A DNA stretch of 64,000 nucleotides from Streptomyces sp. NBC_01707 (GCF_041438805.1 NZ_CP109190.1:7936001-8000000), one strand, 5' to 3'. Counted from the stretch's first letter, positions 42,006 to 57,220 are shown. The notes: generated by a model from the letters alone, not told the origin. Translations and numbers: made by a program.

Positions 42006-43136
42006 CGACCTCCACCCGGGGAGCCTCCAGCGTTCCCGCCGTACTCGTCTTGGAGGACGGCCGCGCCTTCCGCGGCCGCGCCTATGGGGCCGTGGGGGAG
42101 ACCTTCGGCGAGGCGGTGTTCTCCACCGGCATGACGGGCTATCAGGAGACGCTGACCGACCCGTCGTACCACCGCCAGGTCGTCGTGATGACCGCCCCGC
42201 ACGTCGGCAACACCGGTGTGAACGACGAGGACCCCGAGTCGCAGCGGATCTGGGTCTCCGGATACGTGGTGCGCGACCCCGCGCGGCGGCCCTCCAACTG
42301 GCGCTCGCAGCGCTCGCTCGACGAGGAGCTGGAGCGTCAGGGTGTCGTCGGCATCAGCGGCATCGACACCCGCGCCCTCACCCGCCACCTGCGCGAGCGC
42401 GGCGCCATGCGCGTCGGCATCTTCTCCGGTGACGCCGTCGCCGACGAGGCCACCCTGCTGGCCCGGGTCAAGGAAGCCCCCGAGATGGTGGGCGCCGACC
42501 TCTCCGCCGAGGTCGCGACCAAGGAGACGTACGTCGTCCCCGCGATCGGCACGAAGAGGTTCACCGTCGCCGCGATCGACCTCGGCATCAAGGGCATGAC
42601 CCCGCACCGGATGGCCGAGCGCGGCATCGAGGTGCACGTCCTGCCCGCCACCGCGACCCTCGACGAGGTGTACGCGGTCGAGCCCGACGGAGTCTTCTTC
42701 TCCAACGGCCCCGGCGACCCGGCCACCGCCGACCACCCGGTCTCCGTCATGCAGGGCGTCCTGGAGCGGAAGACGCCGCTCTTCGGCATCTGCTTCGGCA
42801 ACCAGATCCTGGGCCGTGCCCTCGGCTTCGGCACCTACAAGCTGAAGTACGGCCACCGCGGCATCAACCAGCCGGTGCAGGACCGCACGACCGGCAAGGT
42901 CGAGGTCACCGCGCACAACCACGGCTTCGCCGTCGACGCCCCGCTGGACAAGGTGTCCGACACGAAGTTCGGCCGCGCCGAGGTCTCCCACGTCTGTCTG
43001 AACGACCAGGTCGTCGAGGGACTGCAGCTCCTCGACCAGCCGGCCTTCAGCGTCCAGTACCACCCCGAGGCAGCCGCCGGCCCGCACGACGCCGCGTACC
43101 TCTTCGACCGTTTCGTATCCCTGATGGAGGGCCAGC

Positions 43137-43144
<8 letters not shown>
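42002..43144 (+). CDS. carA: Carbamoyl-phosphate synthase small subunit
   Basis: CarA is the glutaminase half of carbamoyl-phosphate synthase, feeding ammonia to CarB. The 380-residue protein has the N-terminal CarA domain ([30 protein letters not shown]) and a class I glutamine amidotransferase domain with nucleophile Cys in FGICFGNQ and the His/Glu pair in QYHPEA. The ATG overlaps the previous stop (ATGA). The 3' end overlaps carB by 8 bases, giving tight coupling of the two subunits. Confidence 0.97.
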
Positions 43145-46445
<3,301 letters not shown>

Positions 46446-46456
46446 CAGGCCCAGCA

Positions 46457-46482
46457 GGGGGACACCGGAAACGGTGTCCCCC
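46457..46482 (+). terminator. GAAA-loop hairpin between carB and pyrD
   Basis: An 11-bp perfect stem (46457-46467 with 46472-46482) is capped by a GAAA tetraloop and followed by TCTCTGTG. It lies inside the pyr cluster, so it may be a partial terminator or an mRNA stability element that reduces pyrD-pyrF expression relative to carB. Confidence 0.6.
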
Positions 46483-46510
46483 TCTCTGTGAGGACACCGA
46501 GGACACCCCG

Positions 46511-47616
<1,106 letters not shown>

Positions 47617-47620
<4 letters not shown>

Positions 47621-48456
47621 CCCCTGAACCCTTCGGCGCGCGTCTGCGCCACGCCATGGACACCCGCGGGCCGCTCTGCGTCGGCATCGACCCGCACGCC
47701 TCGCTGCTCACCGCCTGGGGCCTGAACGACGACGTCGCGGGCCTGGAGAGGTTCACCCGTACGGTCGTCGAGGCGCTGGCCGACCGGGTGGCCGTCCTCA
47801 AGCCGCAGTCCGCGTTCTTCGAGCGGTTCGGCTCGCGCGGCATCGCCGTCCTGGAGAAGGCCGTCGAGGAGTCGCGGGCCGCCGGAGCGCTCGTCCTGAT
47901 GGACGCCAAGCGCGGCGACATCGGGTCCACCATGGGCGCCTACGCGGCGACCTACCTGGACAAGGGCTCACCGCTCTTCTCCGACGCGCTCACCGTTTCG
48001 CCGTACCTCGGCTTCGGTTCGCTGCGACCGGCGCTCGACGCGGCCGTCCTCTCCGGTTCGGGCGTCTTCGTCCTCGGCCTCACCTCCAACCCGGAGGGCG
48101 CCGAGGTGCAGCGCGCCACCGCCGCCGACGGCCGGTCGCTGGCCCAGTTGATGCTCGACCACGTGGCCGCCGAGAACGAGGGCGCCACGCCGCTCGGCTC
48201 GGTCGGCGCGGTGATCGGCGCCACACTCGGGGACGCGGGGGTGAATCTGGCGGTCAACGGACCGCTGCTGGCCCCCGGCATCGGTGCGCAGGGTGCTACC
48301 CCGGCCGATCTGCCGGGCGTCTTCGGCGCCGCGGTGGGCAATGTGCTGCCGAGCGTGAGCCGGGGCGTGCTGCGCCACGGACCTGACGCGTCAGGGCTGC
48401 GCGAAGCCGCCGATCGGCTCACGGACGAGGTCCGCGTGGCCGTTCCGACAAGCTGA
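47617..48456 (+). CDS. pyrF: Orotidine 5'-phosphate decarboxylase
   Basis: PyrF decarboxylates OMP to UMP, the last step of the pathway. The 279-residue protein belongs to the longer actinobacterial type 2 form. It shows CVGIDPHASLL (N-terminus), the catalytic block LVLMDAKRGDIGSTM with the Asp-Lys-Asp charge network, and GIGAQGATPADL for phosphate binding. The GTG overlaps the pyrD stop. pyrE, which makes OMP, is not in this window. A U-tailed terminator follows 64 bases downstream. Confidence 0.95.
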
Positions 48457-48520
48457 CGATGCCACGTAACAGCGTGTCGGCGGAATCCTGACCAAAAATC
48501 TCGGTGGTTATGCCTGAAAT

Positions 48521-48552
48521 GTCCTGGTCGGCCAAGGCTGACCAGGACTTTT
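48521..48552 (+). terminator. Intrinsic terminator of the pyr operon
   Basis: GTCCTGGTC (48521-48529) pairs with GACCAGGAC (48540-48548), extended inward by a G-T wobble and two more pairs around a CAAG loop, and followed by TTTT. This rho-independent structure ends the pyr operon before sihf. Confidence 0.88.
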
Positions 48553-48564
48553 CGTCTGTTCTCG

Positions 48565-48593
48565 CTGACTCGGGCGGCCTTGGCCGCTAGTCT
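48565..48593 (+). promoter_or_regulatory. Predicted promoter of sihf
   Basis: -35 CTGACT (48565-48570) and -10 TAGTCT (48588-48593) are 17 bases apart. They lie just after the pyr terminator and about 100 bases before the sihf start. Confidence 0.6.
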
Positions 48594-48700
48594 CCGTCGA
48601 GAGCCAACGTGCACAGGTTGTTCGTTGCTCACCAGGTGTGGGGCGATTAGGTTCCTCACCGGTCCGTATCCGACAGATCGACATCCGAGGTGACGTAGGC

Positions 48701-49024
48701 GTGGCTCTTCCGCCCCTTACCCCTGAACAGCGCGCAGCCGCGCTCGAAAAGGCCGCCGCGGCTCGCCGGGAGCGGGCCGAGGTCAAGAATCGACTCAAGC
48801 ACTCCGGCGCCTCCCTCCACGAGGTCATCAAGCAGGGCCAGGAGAACGACGTCATCGGCAAGATGAAGGTCTCCGCCCTTCTCGAGTCCCTGCCGGGCGT
48901 GGGCAAGGTCCGCGCCAAGCAGATCATGGAGCGGCTCGGGATCTCCGAGAGCCGCCGGGTCCGGGGTCTCGGCTCCAACCAGATTGCTTCCCTGGAGCGA
49001 GAGTTCGGTGGCTCTCCCGCCTGA
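48701..49024 (+). CDS. sihF: Streptomyces integration host factor sIHF
   Basis: sIHF is a nucleoid-associated protein specific to actinobacteria (mIHF in mycobacteria). It bends DNA, affects topology, and is needed for normal septation, sporulation and secondary metabolism. The product is 107 residues, the same length as the S. coelicolor protein as I recall it. It has a long N-terminal helix ([21 protein letters not shown]) and a helix-two-turn-helix domain with [20 protein letters not shown] and [15 protein letters not shown] chose the GTG at 48701, which gives the known ALPPLTPEQ start; the frame extends upstream to 48638. Confidence 0.95.
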   Translation: MALPPLTPEQRAAALEKAAAARRERAEVKNRLKHSGASLHEVIKQGQENDVIGKMKVSALLESLPGVGKVRAKQIMERLGISESRRVRGLGSNQIASLEREFGGSPA

Positions 49025-49062
49025 CGTTCTCAGGCACCCCTGAGAACGGGGATAATCGCTCC

Positions 49063-49680
49063 ATGGCTGCAACATCCCGGGGGACGTCCCCCGTACCCCC
49101 GGACGCACGTCCGCGGCTGACCGTGCTCTCCGGCCCCTCCGGGGTCGGCAAGAGCACGGTCGTCGCGCACATGCGCAAGGTCCACCCCGAGGTCTGGCTC
49201 TCGGTGTCGGCGACGACCCGCAGGCCGCGCCCCGGCGAGCGCAACGGCGTCCACTACTTCTTCGTGGACAACGACGAGTTCGACAAGCTGATCGCCAACG
49301 GCGAGCTGCTCGAGTGGGCCGAGTTCGCCGGCAATCGCTACGGCACACCGCGCCGGGCCGTGCTCGAACGCCTGGAGGCGGGCGAACCGGTCCTCCTGGA
49401 GATCGACCTCCAGGGCGCGCGACTGGTCCGTCAGTCGATGTCCGACGCGCGGCTGATCTTCCTCGCCCCGCCCAGCTGGGACGAGCTGGTGCGCCGGCTC
49501 ACCGGCCGCGGGACCGAGGCGCCGGAGGTGATCGAGCGACGACTTGCCGCCGCGAAGGTCGAACTCGCTGCCGAATCCGAGTTCGATACGACGCTGGTCA
49601 ACACCTCCGTCGAGGACGTGGCACGCGAGCTGCTAGCCTTGATGTTGCAGACTTCCGCCCGCCGTGAGAGCAGCGACTGA
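49063..49680 (+). CDS. gmk: Guanylate kinase
   Basis: Gmk phosphorylates GMP to GDP for DNA, RNA and alarmone synthesis. The 205-residue protein has the P-loop GPSGVGKST (about 24-32), the GMP-binding region with [17 protein letters not shown], and [12 protein letters not shown]. About 20 extra N-terminal residues precede the core. It lies between sihf and rpoZ, and its neighbourhood (gmk-rpoZ-coaBC-metK-priA) is a widely conserved bacterial order. Confidence 0.95.
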   Translation: MAATSRGTSPVPPDARPRLTVLSGPSGVGKSTVVAHMRKVHPEVWLSVSATTRRPRPGERNGVHYFFVDNDEFDKLIANGELLEWAEFAGNRYGTPRRAVLERLEAGEPVLLEIDLQGARLVRQSMSDARLIFLAPPSWDELVRRLTGRGTEAPEVIERRLAAAKVELAAESEFDTTLVNTSVEDVARELLALMLQTSARRESSD

Positions 49681-49721
49681 CGCAGCCGACCCGGATCACC
49701 GCCCCGGCGGAATCAGCACTG

Positions 49722-49742
49722 TCAAAGATCTCTTTGATTTTT
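49722..49742 (+). other. AT-rich hairpin with T-run between gmk and rpoZ
   Basis: TCAAAGATCTCTTTGA (49722-49737) is a perfect 16-base palindrome followed by five T residues. It looks like a small rho-independent terminator or attenuator. It is notable for its low GC content in this genome. It ends 21 bases before the rpoZ start, so it could also reduce rpoZ translation. Confidence 0.5.
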
Positions 49743-49763
49743 ACCCCCTTCGGAAGGCAGAGA

Positions 49764-50036
49764 GTGTCCTCTTCCATCACCACGCCCGAGGGCATCATCA
49801 ACCCGCCGATTGATGAGCTCCTCGAGGCCACCGACTCGAAGTACAGCCTTGTGATCTACGCCGCCAAGCGCGCGCGCCAGATCAACGCGTACTACTCGCA
49901 GCTCGGCGAGGGCCTCCTCGAGTACGTCGGTCCGCTCGTCGACACCCACGTGCACGAGAAGCCGCTGTCGATCGCGCTCCGCGAGATCAACGCGGGCCTG
50001 CTGACCTCGGAGGCCATCGAGGGCCCCGCGCAGTAA
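49764..50036 (+). CDS. rpoZ: DNA-directed RNA polymerase omega subunit
   Basis: Omega helps fold and assemble the beta' subunit; in Streptomyces it supports antibiotic production and development. The 90-residue protein matches family length and contains [30 protein letters not shown] with the conserved AAKRARQI core. I chose the GTG at 49764 with GGAAGG 6 bases upstream; the frame extends to 49734. A strong hairpin follows the stop. Confidence 0.95.
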   Translation: MSSSITTPEGIINPPIDELLEATDSKYSLVIYAAKRARQINAYYSQLGEGLLEYVGPLVDTHVHEKPLSIALREINAGLLTSEAIEGPAQ

Positions 50037-50055
50037 GCAGGAACTGCACCTTCAT

Positions 50056-50087
50056 CACAGGCCCGGCGGTCACCCGTCGGGCCTGTG
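50056..50087 (+). terminator. Terminator after rpoZ
   Basis: A 14-bp stem (50056-50069 with 50074-50087, one G-T wobble) with a TCAC loop starts 20 bases after the rpoZ stop. Confidence 0.82.
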
Positions 50088-50178
50088 GTGTGTCCGGGGC
50101 CGTGGGGGCCGCTCGGACGCCGTGAGGCAGCATGGGGGTGTACGTGTCCGAGTACGTACCCGAGTGCGGGGAGACGCA

Positions 50179-51381
50179 GTGGAGAAGCCGAAGGTCGTCC
50201 TGGGGGTCAGCGGGGGCATCGCCGCCTACAAGGCGTGTGAGCTGCTGCGACGGCTGACCGAGTCCGGTCATGACGTACGCGTCGTCCCGACCGCGTCGGC
50301 CCTGAACTTCGTGGGCGCCGCGACCTGGTCGGCGCTCTCGGGACACCCCGTGTCGACCGAGGTGTGGAACGACGTCCACGAGGTGCCGCACGTGCGCATC
50401 GGCCAGGGTGCCGACCTCGTCGTGGTCGCCCCCGCCACCGCCGACACGCTGGCCAAGGCCGCCCACGGCCTCGCCGACGACCTCCTCACCAACACGCTGC
50501 TCACCGCCCGCTGTCCGGTGGTCTTCGCGCCCGCCATGCACACCGAGATGTGGGAGCACCCCGCCACCCAGGAGAACGTCGCCACGCTCCGACGGCGCGG
50601 CGCCGTCGTCATCGAGCCCGCCGTCGGCCGGCTCACCGGCGTCGACACCGGCAAGGGCCGGCTGCCCGACCCCGGCGAGATCTTCGAGGTCTGCCGCCGG
50701 GTGCTGGCCCGCGGGCCCGTCGAACCCGATCTGGCCGGCCGCCACGTGGTGATCAGCGCGGGCGGTACCCGGGAGCCGCTCGACCCGGTTCGCTACCTCG
50801 GCAACCGCTCCTCCGGCAAGCAGGGGTACGCGCTCGCCCGAACCGCGGTCGCCCGCGGCGCCCGCGTCACCCTCATCGAGGCCAACACCGGGATGCCCGA
50901 TCCCTCCGGCGCCGACGTCGTGCGGGTCGGCACCGCGGTGCAACTGCGTGAGGCCGTGCTGAAGGCCGCGTCCGACGCCGATGTCGTGGTGATGGCGGCC
51001 GCGGTCGCCGACTTCCGTCCGGCCGAGTACGCCCAGGGGAAGATCAAGAAGAAGGACGGCCAGGAGCCCGCACCGATCACGCTCGTACGCAATCCCGACA
51101 TCCTCGCCGAGGTCTCGGCCGAGCGGGCCACGCCGGGCCAGATCGTCGTCGGCTTCGCGGCCGAGACCGACGACGTCCTCGCCAACGGTCGGAAGAAGCT
51201 CCGCCGTAAGGGCTGCGATCTCCTGGTCGTCAACGAGGTGGGGGAGCGCAAGACCTTCGGCTCCGAGGAGAACGAAGCGGTGGTGCTCGCGGTCGACGGC
51301 GGGGAGACGCCCGTGCCGTACGGCCCCAAGGAAGGGCTCGCCGACACGATCTGGGATCTTGTGTCGGCGCGTTTCGAGTGA
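50179..51381 (+). CDS. coaBC: Bifunctional phosphopantothenoylcysteine decarboxylase / phosphopantothenate-cysteine ligase CoaBC
   Basis: CoaBC catalyses two steps of coenzyme A synthesis. The 400-residue protein has the FMN-dependent decarboxylase domain CoaC (about 1-185: LGVSGGIAAYKACELLRRL, catalytic His in HEVPHVRIG, PAMHTEMW) and the CTP-dependent ligase domain CoaB (about 190-400: VISAGGTREPLDPVRYLGNRSSGKQG, MAAAVADFRP). In the substrate clamp, E. coli has ACGDIGPGRM; here the aligned stretch reads TGVDTGKGRL, so the clamp Cys is Gly. The GTG at 50179 has GGGGAG 5 bases upstream. Confidence 0.95.
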   Translation: MEKPKVVLGVSGGIAAYKACELLRRLTESGHDVRVVPTASALNFVGAATWSALSGHPVSTEVWNDVHEVPHVRIGQGADLVVVAPATADTLAKAAHGLADDLLTNTLLTARCPVVFAPAMHTEMWEHPATQENVATLRRRGAVVIEPAVGRLTGVDTGKGRLPDPGEIFEVCRRVLARGPVEPDLAGRHVVISAGGTREPLDPVRYLGNRSSGKQGYALARTAVARGARVTLIEANTGMPDPSGADVVRVGTAVQLREAVLKAASDADVVVMAAAVADFRPAEYAQGKIKKKDGQEPAPITLVRNPDILAEVSAERATPGQIVVGFAAETDDVLANGRKKLRRKGCDLLVVNEVGERKTFGSEENEAVVLAVDGGETPVPYGPKEGLADTIWDLVSARFE

Positions 51382-51625
51382 ATACCCCGTTTCGCCCCTT
51401 CCGGGAAACCGGAACCCCCTGAAAATGGGCGTACAGGGTCGTTTCGGGGCGTGATTGTCGTACCGCAGCAAGCAGTGCCGCATGTCACAGAACTTCCAAA
51501 GGGCGAGACACGTTGTCCGACAACCGATAGCGACCGATAAACTGGGTCCCGGACCGTGCCGGGCGCAGCTCCCGGACGGTCCGCCAATGATCAGCCAGCA
51601 GCCGCTGCAACCCCCAGGGAGCGAT
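51382..51625. other. Leader and promoter region of metK
   Basis: No gene is supported in these 244 bases. A small GAAA-capped hairpin (51399-51414) follows coaBC. The frame of metK is open to 51455 but without a start signal. TTGTCC near 51512 and GATAAA near 51535 could be promoter boxes. I see no SAM riboswitch motif that I recognise. Confidence 0.4.
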
Positions 51626-52834
51626 GTGTCCCGCCGTCTCTTCACCTCGGAATCTGTCACCGAGGGTCACCCCGACAAGATCGCTGACCAGATCAGCGAC
51701 ACCATTCTCGACGCCCTCCTGCGCGAGGACCCGACTTCGCGCGTCGCCGTCGAGACCTTGATCACCACCGGTCTGGTGCATGTCGCGGGTGAGGTCACGA
51801 CCAAGGCCTACGCCGACATCCCGACGCTGGTGCGTAACAAGATCCTGGAGATCGGTTACGACTCCTCCAAGAAGGGTTTCGACGGCGCCTCCTGTGGCGT
51901 CTCGGTGTCCATCGGCGCACAGTCCCCGGACATCGCGCAGGGCGTCGACACGGCGTACGAGAAGCGCGTCGAGGGCGACGAGGACGAGCTCGACAAGCAG
52001 GGCGCGGGCGACCAGGGCCTGATGTTCGGCTACGCCTGCGACGAGACCCCGGAGCTCATGCCGCTCCCGATCTACGTGGCGCACCGCCTCTCGCGCCGGC
52101 TCTCCGAGGTCCGCAAGAACGGGACCATCCCGTACCTGCGTCCCGACGGCAAGACGCAGGTCACCATCGAGTACGACGGCGACAAGGCCGTTCGCCTCGA
52201 CACCGTCGTCGTCTCCTCGCAGCACGCGAGCGACATCGACCTCGACTCGCTGCTCGCCCCCGACATCCGCGAGTTCGTCGTCGAGCACGTCCTCGCGCAG
52301 CTGATCGAGGACGGCATCAAGCTGGACACCGATGGTTACCGGCTGCTGGTGAACCCGACCGGCCGCTTCGAGATCGGCGGCCCGATGGGCGACGCCGGCC
52401 TGACCGGTCGCAAGATCATCATCGACACGTACGGCGGCATGGCCCGCCACGGCGGCGGCGCGTTCTCGGGCAAGGACCCGTCGAAGGTGGACCGCTCGGC
52501 GGCGTACGCGATGCGCTGGGTCGCCAAGAACGTCGTCGCGGCGGGCCTCGCGGCGCGCTGCGAGGTGCAGGTGGCGTACGCGATCGGCAAGGCCGAGCCG
52601 GTCGGCCTGTTCGTCGAGACGTTCGGCACCGCCGCCATCGAGACCGAGAAGATCGAGCACGCCATCGGTGAGGTCTTCGACCTCCGCCCGGCCGCGATCA
52701 TCCGCGACCTCGACCTGCTGCGTCCGATCTACGCCCAGACCGCGGCGTACGGCCACTTCGGCCGCGAGCTTCCCGACTTCACCTGGGAGCGCACGGACCG
52801 CGTGGAAGCACTGCGCAAGGCGGCCGGGCTGTAA
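51626..52834 (+). CDS. metK: S-adenosylmethionine synthase
   Basis: MetK makes SAM from methionine and ATP. SAM supply also stimulates antibiotic production in Streptomyces. The 402-residue protein has the methionine-binding [17 protein letters not shown] at the N-terminus, [12 protein letters not shown] for ATP binding, and the P-loop-like [20 protein letters not shown] chose the GTG at 51626, with AGGGAG 4 bases upstream and the usual [10 protein letters not shown] start; the frame is open 171 bases further upstream. Confidence 0.96.
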   Translation: MSRRLFTSESVTEGHPDKIADQISDTILDALLREDPTSRVAVETLITTGLVHVAGEVTTKAYADIPTLVRNKILEIGYDSSKKGFDGASCGVSVSIGAQSPDIAQGVDTAYEKRVEGDEDELDKQGAGDQGLMFGYACDETPELMPLPIYVAHRLSRRLSEVRKNGTIPYLRPDGKTQVTIEYDGDKAVRLDTVVVSSQHASDIDLDSLLAPDIREFVVEHVLAQLIEDGIKLDTDGYRLLVNPTGRFEIGGPMGDAGLTGRKIIIDTYGGMARHGGGAFSGKDPSKVDRSAAYAMRWVAKNVVAAGLAARCEVQVAYAIGKAEPVGLFVETFGTAAIETEKIEHAIGEVFDLRPAAIIRDLDLLRPIYAQTAAYGHFGRELPDFTWERTDRVEALRKAAGL

Positions 52835-52972
52835 GCCTGCCGCTCTCGCCCGTACGCCGGGGCCCGGACGCCGAACGCGGTGTCCGGGCCCCGGTGCGTG
52901 CGGCCCCGGTGGGCCGGGGAGAACGGTCCCGGGCCGGGGCCGCTGTCAGTGGTGTCTGGTAGGAATTTGGCT

Positions 52973-55117
52973 GTGAGCAGCGACAACGAGCAGTCCGTGG
53001 AGCCCGAGGGCGGGGCGCCGGAGCAGCTTGCGCTCATTCGGGAGACCGTACGGAAGGCGAACGTGCCGCGGGCCAAGCCGCGGACGTGGCGGGGGGCCGC
53101 ACTCGCCAAGGAGCTGCCCGTCGCCCGGGTGCTGGTCAACAAGGGCGTGCTCCACCTCGACCAGTACTTCGACTACGCCGTGCCGGAAGAGCTCGACGCA
53201 GAGGCGCAGCCCGGTGTGCGGGTGCGGGTGCGGTTCGGGGCCGGGGGACGCAACGTCCGCGGCGGGCGCCGTGAGGGCGGTGGGCTCATCGACGGTTTCC
53301 TCGTCGAACGGCGTGCCGAGTCGGACTACCCGGGGGCGCTCGCCGCGCTCGCCTATGTCGTATCGCCCGAGCCGGTGCTCGGACCCGAGCTCCTCGCCCT
53401 GTCCCGGGCCGTGGCCGACCGGTACGCGGGCAGTCTCGCCGATGTGCTGCAGCTCGCCGTGCCTCCCAGGAACGGACGGGCCGAGTCCAAGCCGTCGCCG
53501 GAACCGCTGCCGCCGCCTCCGGCGCCCTCGGCAGGCAGCTGGGAGCGGTACGAGCAGGGGCCCGCGTTCCTGCGGGCACTGGCCGAGGGCGGAGCGCCCC
53601 GGGCCGTGTGGACCGCGCTGCCGGGCCCGCACTGGCCGCAGGAGATCGCCAGGGCGGTCGCCGCGACCCTCGCCTCCGGGCGGGGTGCGCTCGTCGTCGT
53701 ACCGGACGGGCGCACTGCCGGGCGGGTGGACGCCGCGCTCACGGAGGTGCTGGGGGCGGGCCGTCACGCGCTGCTGACCGCAGAGTCCGGGCCCGAGAAG
53801 CGGTACCGGGAGTGGCTCGCCGTGCGGCGCGGATCCGTGCGCGCGGTGGTCGGGACGCGGGCCGCCATGTTCGCACCGGTCGCGGATCTGGGCCTGGTGG
53901 CCATGTGGGATGACGGCGACTCCAGTCACAGCGACGACAACGCCCCGTTCCCGCATGTCCGGGAGGTCCTGGAGCTGCGGGCCGCGCACGGCCGGTGCGC
54001 GTTCCTGCTCGGCGGGACGAACTGCACGGTGGAGGCCGCCCAACTGGTGGAGAGCGGCTGGGCGCTGCCGCTGCGCGCGGATCGGGAACAGCTGCGGACA
54101 GCGGCGCCCCTGATCCGTACCGTCGGCGACGGCGAGCTGGCCCGGGACGGGGCGGCCCGGGCGGCGCGGCTGCCCAGCCTCGCCTGGCAGACCGTGCGCG
54201 ACGGGCTGCGCAGCGGGCCGGTGCTGGTGCAGGTGCCGCGTCGTGGGTACGCGCCCCGGCTGGCCTGCGAGCGCTGCCGCGAGCCCGCCCGGTGCCGGCA
54301 TTGCGCGGGACCGCTGGAGGCACCGGACCAGCGGGATCTCAACTGCGCCTGGTGCGGCCGGGCCGAAACCGCCTGGCACTGTGTGGCCTGCGGCGCCAAC
54401 CGGCTGCGGGCCCAGATCGTCGGCGCCCGGCGGACCGCCGAGGAGCTCGGCCGGGCGTTCCCCGCCGTGCCGGTGCGCACGTCCGGGCGCGACCACATCC
54501 TCGACTCCGTGCCCGACGTGCCCGCGCTGGTGGTCAGCACCCCCGGCGCCGAGCCCGTCGCAGAGGGCGGCTACGCGGCCGCGCTGCTGCTCGACGGCTG
54601 GGCGATGGTCGGTCGTCCGGACCTCAGGGCCGGCGAGGAGGCGCTGCGCCGCTGGACCGCCGCGGCCTCACTGGTACGGGGGCAGCAGGACGGCGGCACG
54701 GTGGTGATCGTCGCCGAACCGACGCTGCGGCCGGTCCAGGCGCTGGTGCGCTGGGACCCGGTCGGCCATGCCCGCCGCGAGCTGGCGGAACGCGCCGAGC
54801 TGGGCTTCCCGCCGGTGTCCCGGATGGCGTCGGTGACCGGCCCGCCGGAGGCTCTCGCCGCTTTCCTCGCCGCCGCGGAACTGCCGGCGGAGGCGGAGGT
54901 GCTCGGCCCGGTCCCGGCGCCGCGCACCGAACCCGGCAGACCGCGCAGACCGTGGGAGGCGCCGATGGGGGAGAGCTGGGAGCGGGCGCTGCTCCGGGTG
55001 CCGCCGGGCAGCGGCGCCGCGCTCGCCGCCGCTCTGAAGACGGCCCAGGCGGCGCGGATGGCCCGGGGGAACGGCGACCCGGTACGGATCAGGATCGATC
55101 CCCCGGACATCGGCTGA
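52973..55117 (+). CDS. priA: Probable primosomal protein N' PriA, helicase motifs degenerate
   Basis: PriA restarts stalled replication forks. The 714-residue protein keeps the N-terminal 3'-DNA-binding domain (VARVLVNKGVLHLDQYFDYAVP) and the zinc-binding region with eight cysteines in four pairs (CERC, CRHC, CAWC, CVAC). The helicase core is degenerate: where PriA has a Walker A like GVTGSGKT there is LPGPHWPQE, and the DEEH box is replaced by DDGDSSH. So ATP-driven unwinding is unlikely; it may act as a structural loader. This loss is known for actinobacterial PriA. The GTG at 52973 has AGGA 8 bases upstream. Confidence 0.9.
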   Translation: MSSDNEQSVEPEGGAPEQLALIRETVRKANVPRAKPRTWRGAALAKELPVARVLVNKGVLHLDQYFDYAVPEELDAEAQPGVRVRVRFGAGGRNVRGGRREGGGLIDGFLVERRAESDYPGALAALAYVVSPEPVLGPELLALSRAVADRYAGSLADVLQLAVPPRNGRAESKPSPEPLPPPPAPSAGSWERYEQGPAFLRALAEGGAPRAVWTALPGPHWPQEIARAVAATLASGRGALVVVPDGRTAGRVDAALTEVLGAGRHALLTAESGPEKRYREWLAVRRGSVRAVVGTRAAMFAPVADLGLVAMWDDGDSSHSDDNAPFPHVREVLELRAAHGRCAFLLGGTNCTVEAAQLVESGWALPLRADREQLRTAAPLIRTVGDGELARDGAARAARLPSLAWQTVRDGLRSGPVLVQVPRRGYAPRLACERCREPARCRHCAGPLEAPDQRDLNCAWCGRAETAWHCVACGANRLRAQIVGARRTAEELGRAFPAVPVRTSGRDHILDSVPDVPALVVSTPGAEPVAEGGYAAALLLDGWAMVGRPDLRAGEEALRRWTAAASLVRGQQDGGTVVIVAEPTLRPVQALVRWDPVGHARRELAERAELGFPPVSRMASVTGPPEALAAFLAAAELPAEAEVLGPVPAPRTEPGRPRRPWEAPMGESWERALLRVPPGSGAALAAALKTAQAARMARGNGDPVRIRIDPPDIG

Positions 55118-55143
55118 CCGGACGTGCGGCGAGGCACATACGA

Positions 55144-55176
55144 CTGCCCCTCCGTGCGTCGGGCACGGCGGGGCAG
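55144..55176. terminator. Bidirectional terminator between priA and HTH gene
   Basis: CTGCCCC (55144-55150) with GGGGCAG (55170-55176) and CCGTGC with GCACGG inside, separated by one mismatch, form a 13-bp stem. It lies between convergent stops. Confidence 0.8.
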
Positions 55177-55187
55177 AGGGGGTTCGG

Positions 55188-56130
<943 letters not shown>

Positions 56131-57063
56131 ATGAAGCTCGTCTTCGCAGGCACCCCCGAGGTAGCCGTACCCGCCCTGGACGCACTGATCTCCTCCGGCC
56201 GGCACGAAGTGGCCGCCGTCGTCACCCGCCCCGACGCTCCGGCCGGACGCGGCCGTCGACTGGTCGCCAGCCCGGTCGCTGAGCGCGCCGAGGAAGCCGG
56301 GATCGAGGTGCTGAAGCCCGCCCGGCCGCGCGACGAGGACTTCCTCGCGCGGCTGCGGGAGATCGCCCCGGACTGCTGCCCGGTCGTCGCCTACGGGGCG
56401 CTGCTGCCCAAGACCGCGCTCGACATCCCCACCCGTGGCTGGGTCAATCTGCACTTCTCGCTGCTCCCGGCCTGGCGCGGCGCGGCCCCCGTGCAGCACG
56501 CGGTGATGGCCGGGGACGAGGTCACCGGTGCCTCGACCTTCCTGATCGAGGAGGGACTCGACTCGGGACCGGTGTACGGCGTCCTCACCGAGGAGGTACG
56601 GCCCACCGACACCAGCGGCGATCTGCTCACCCGGCTCGCCTTCGCCGGCGCCGGGCTGCTCGCCGCGACCATGGACGGCATCGAGGACGGCACCCTGCAC
56701 GCCGTGCCGCAGCCGGAGGAGGGCGTCACCCTCGCACCGAAGATCACGGTCGAGGACGCCCAGGTGCAGTGGTCGGCGCCCGCACTGCGGGTCGACCGGG
56801 TGGTGCGCGGCTGCACCCCCGCCCCCGGCGCATGGACGCTCTTCCGGGGAGAGCGCCTCAAGCTGATCCAGGCCGTACCCGTCCTGGACCGCGCCGACCT
56901 GGCGCCCGGCGAGCTGTCCGCGTCCAAGAACAATGTGTACGTCGGCACCGGGTCGCACGCCGTCGAGCTGCTCTGGGTCCAGCCGCAGGGCAAGAAGCCG
57001 ATGCGGGCAGCGGACTGGGCGCGCGGGGTGCGGATCGCTCCGGGGGAGCTGATCGGGGTCTGA
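56131..57063 (+). CDS. fmt: Methionyl-tRNA formyltransferase
   Basis: Fmt formylates initiator Met-tRNA using 10-formyltetrahydrofolate. The 310-residue protein has the N-terminal [18 protein letters not shown], the formyl-folate-binding block [25 protein letters not shown] with catalytic Asn-His-Asp features, and a C-terminal OB-fold tRNA-binding domain. The ATG at 56131 is preceded by GAGAGG at a rather long spacing of about 13 bases. The deformylase gene def is not adjacent. rsmB follows after 157 bases. Confidence 0.95.
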   Translation: MKLVFAGTPEVAVPALDALISSGRHEVAAVVTRPDAPAGRGRRLVASPVAERAEEAGIEVLKPARPRDEDFLARLREIAPDCCPVVAYGALLPKTALDIPTRGWVNLHFSLLPAWRGAAPVQHAVMAGDEVTGASTFLIEEGLDSGPVYGVLTEEVRPTDTSGDLLTRLAFAGAGLLAATMDGIEDGTLHAVPQPEEGVTLAPKITVEDAQVQWSAPALRVDRVVRGCTPAPGAWTLFRGERLKLIQAVPVLDRADLAPGELSASKNNVYVGTGSHAVELLWVQPQGKKPMRAADWARGVRIAPGELIGV

Positions 57064-57137
57064 GACCGGTGCGGCGTCCTGCCCGGGACTCCGTCCGGCG
57101 GGGACGCCCGACAGGACCGTCGGGTGGCCTGTCCTGC

Positions 57138-57156
57138 CCTCGATCGCCGGACGGGC
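57138..57156 (-). repeat. Short copy of dispersed repeat core between fmt and rsmB
   Basis: CCTCGATCGCCGGACGGGC closely matches the inverted copy at 36813-36836 and, as reverse complement, the cores of the array at 37254-37623. This indicates a family of short dispersed intergenic repeats. Confidence 0.5.
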
Positions 57157-57220
57157 CCGATCCGACGGCGACGTAGGGTGGGAGGGTTCGCCCCCTCACC
57201 ATCAGCGGAGCACCTTTCAC

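Noticed and set aside
51382..51625. SAM riboswitch in front of metK
   Set aside because: I saw no SAM-I, SAM-II or SAM-IV signature; only a small GAAA hairpin and possible promoter boxes.
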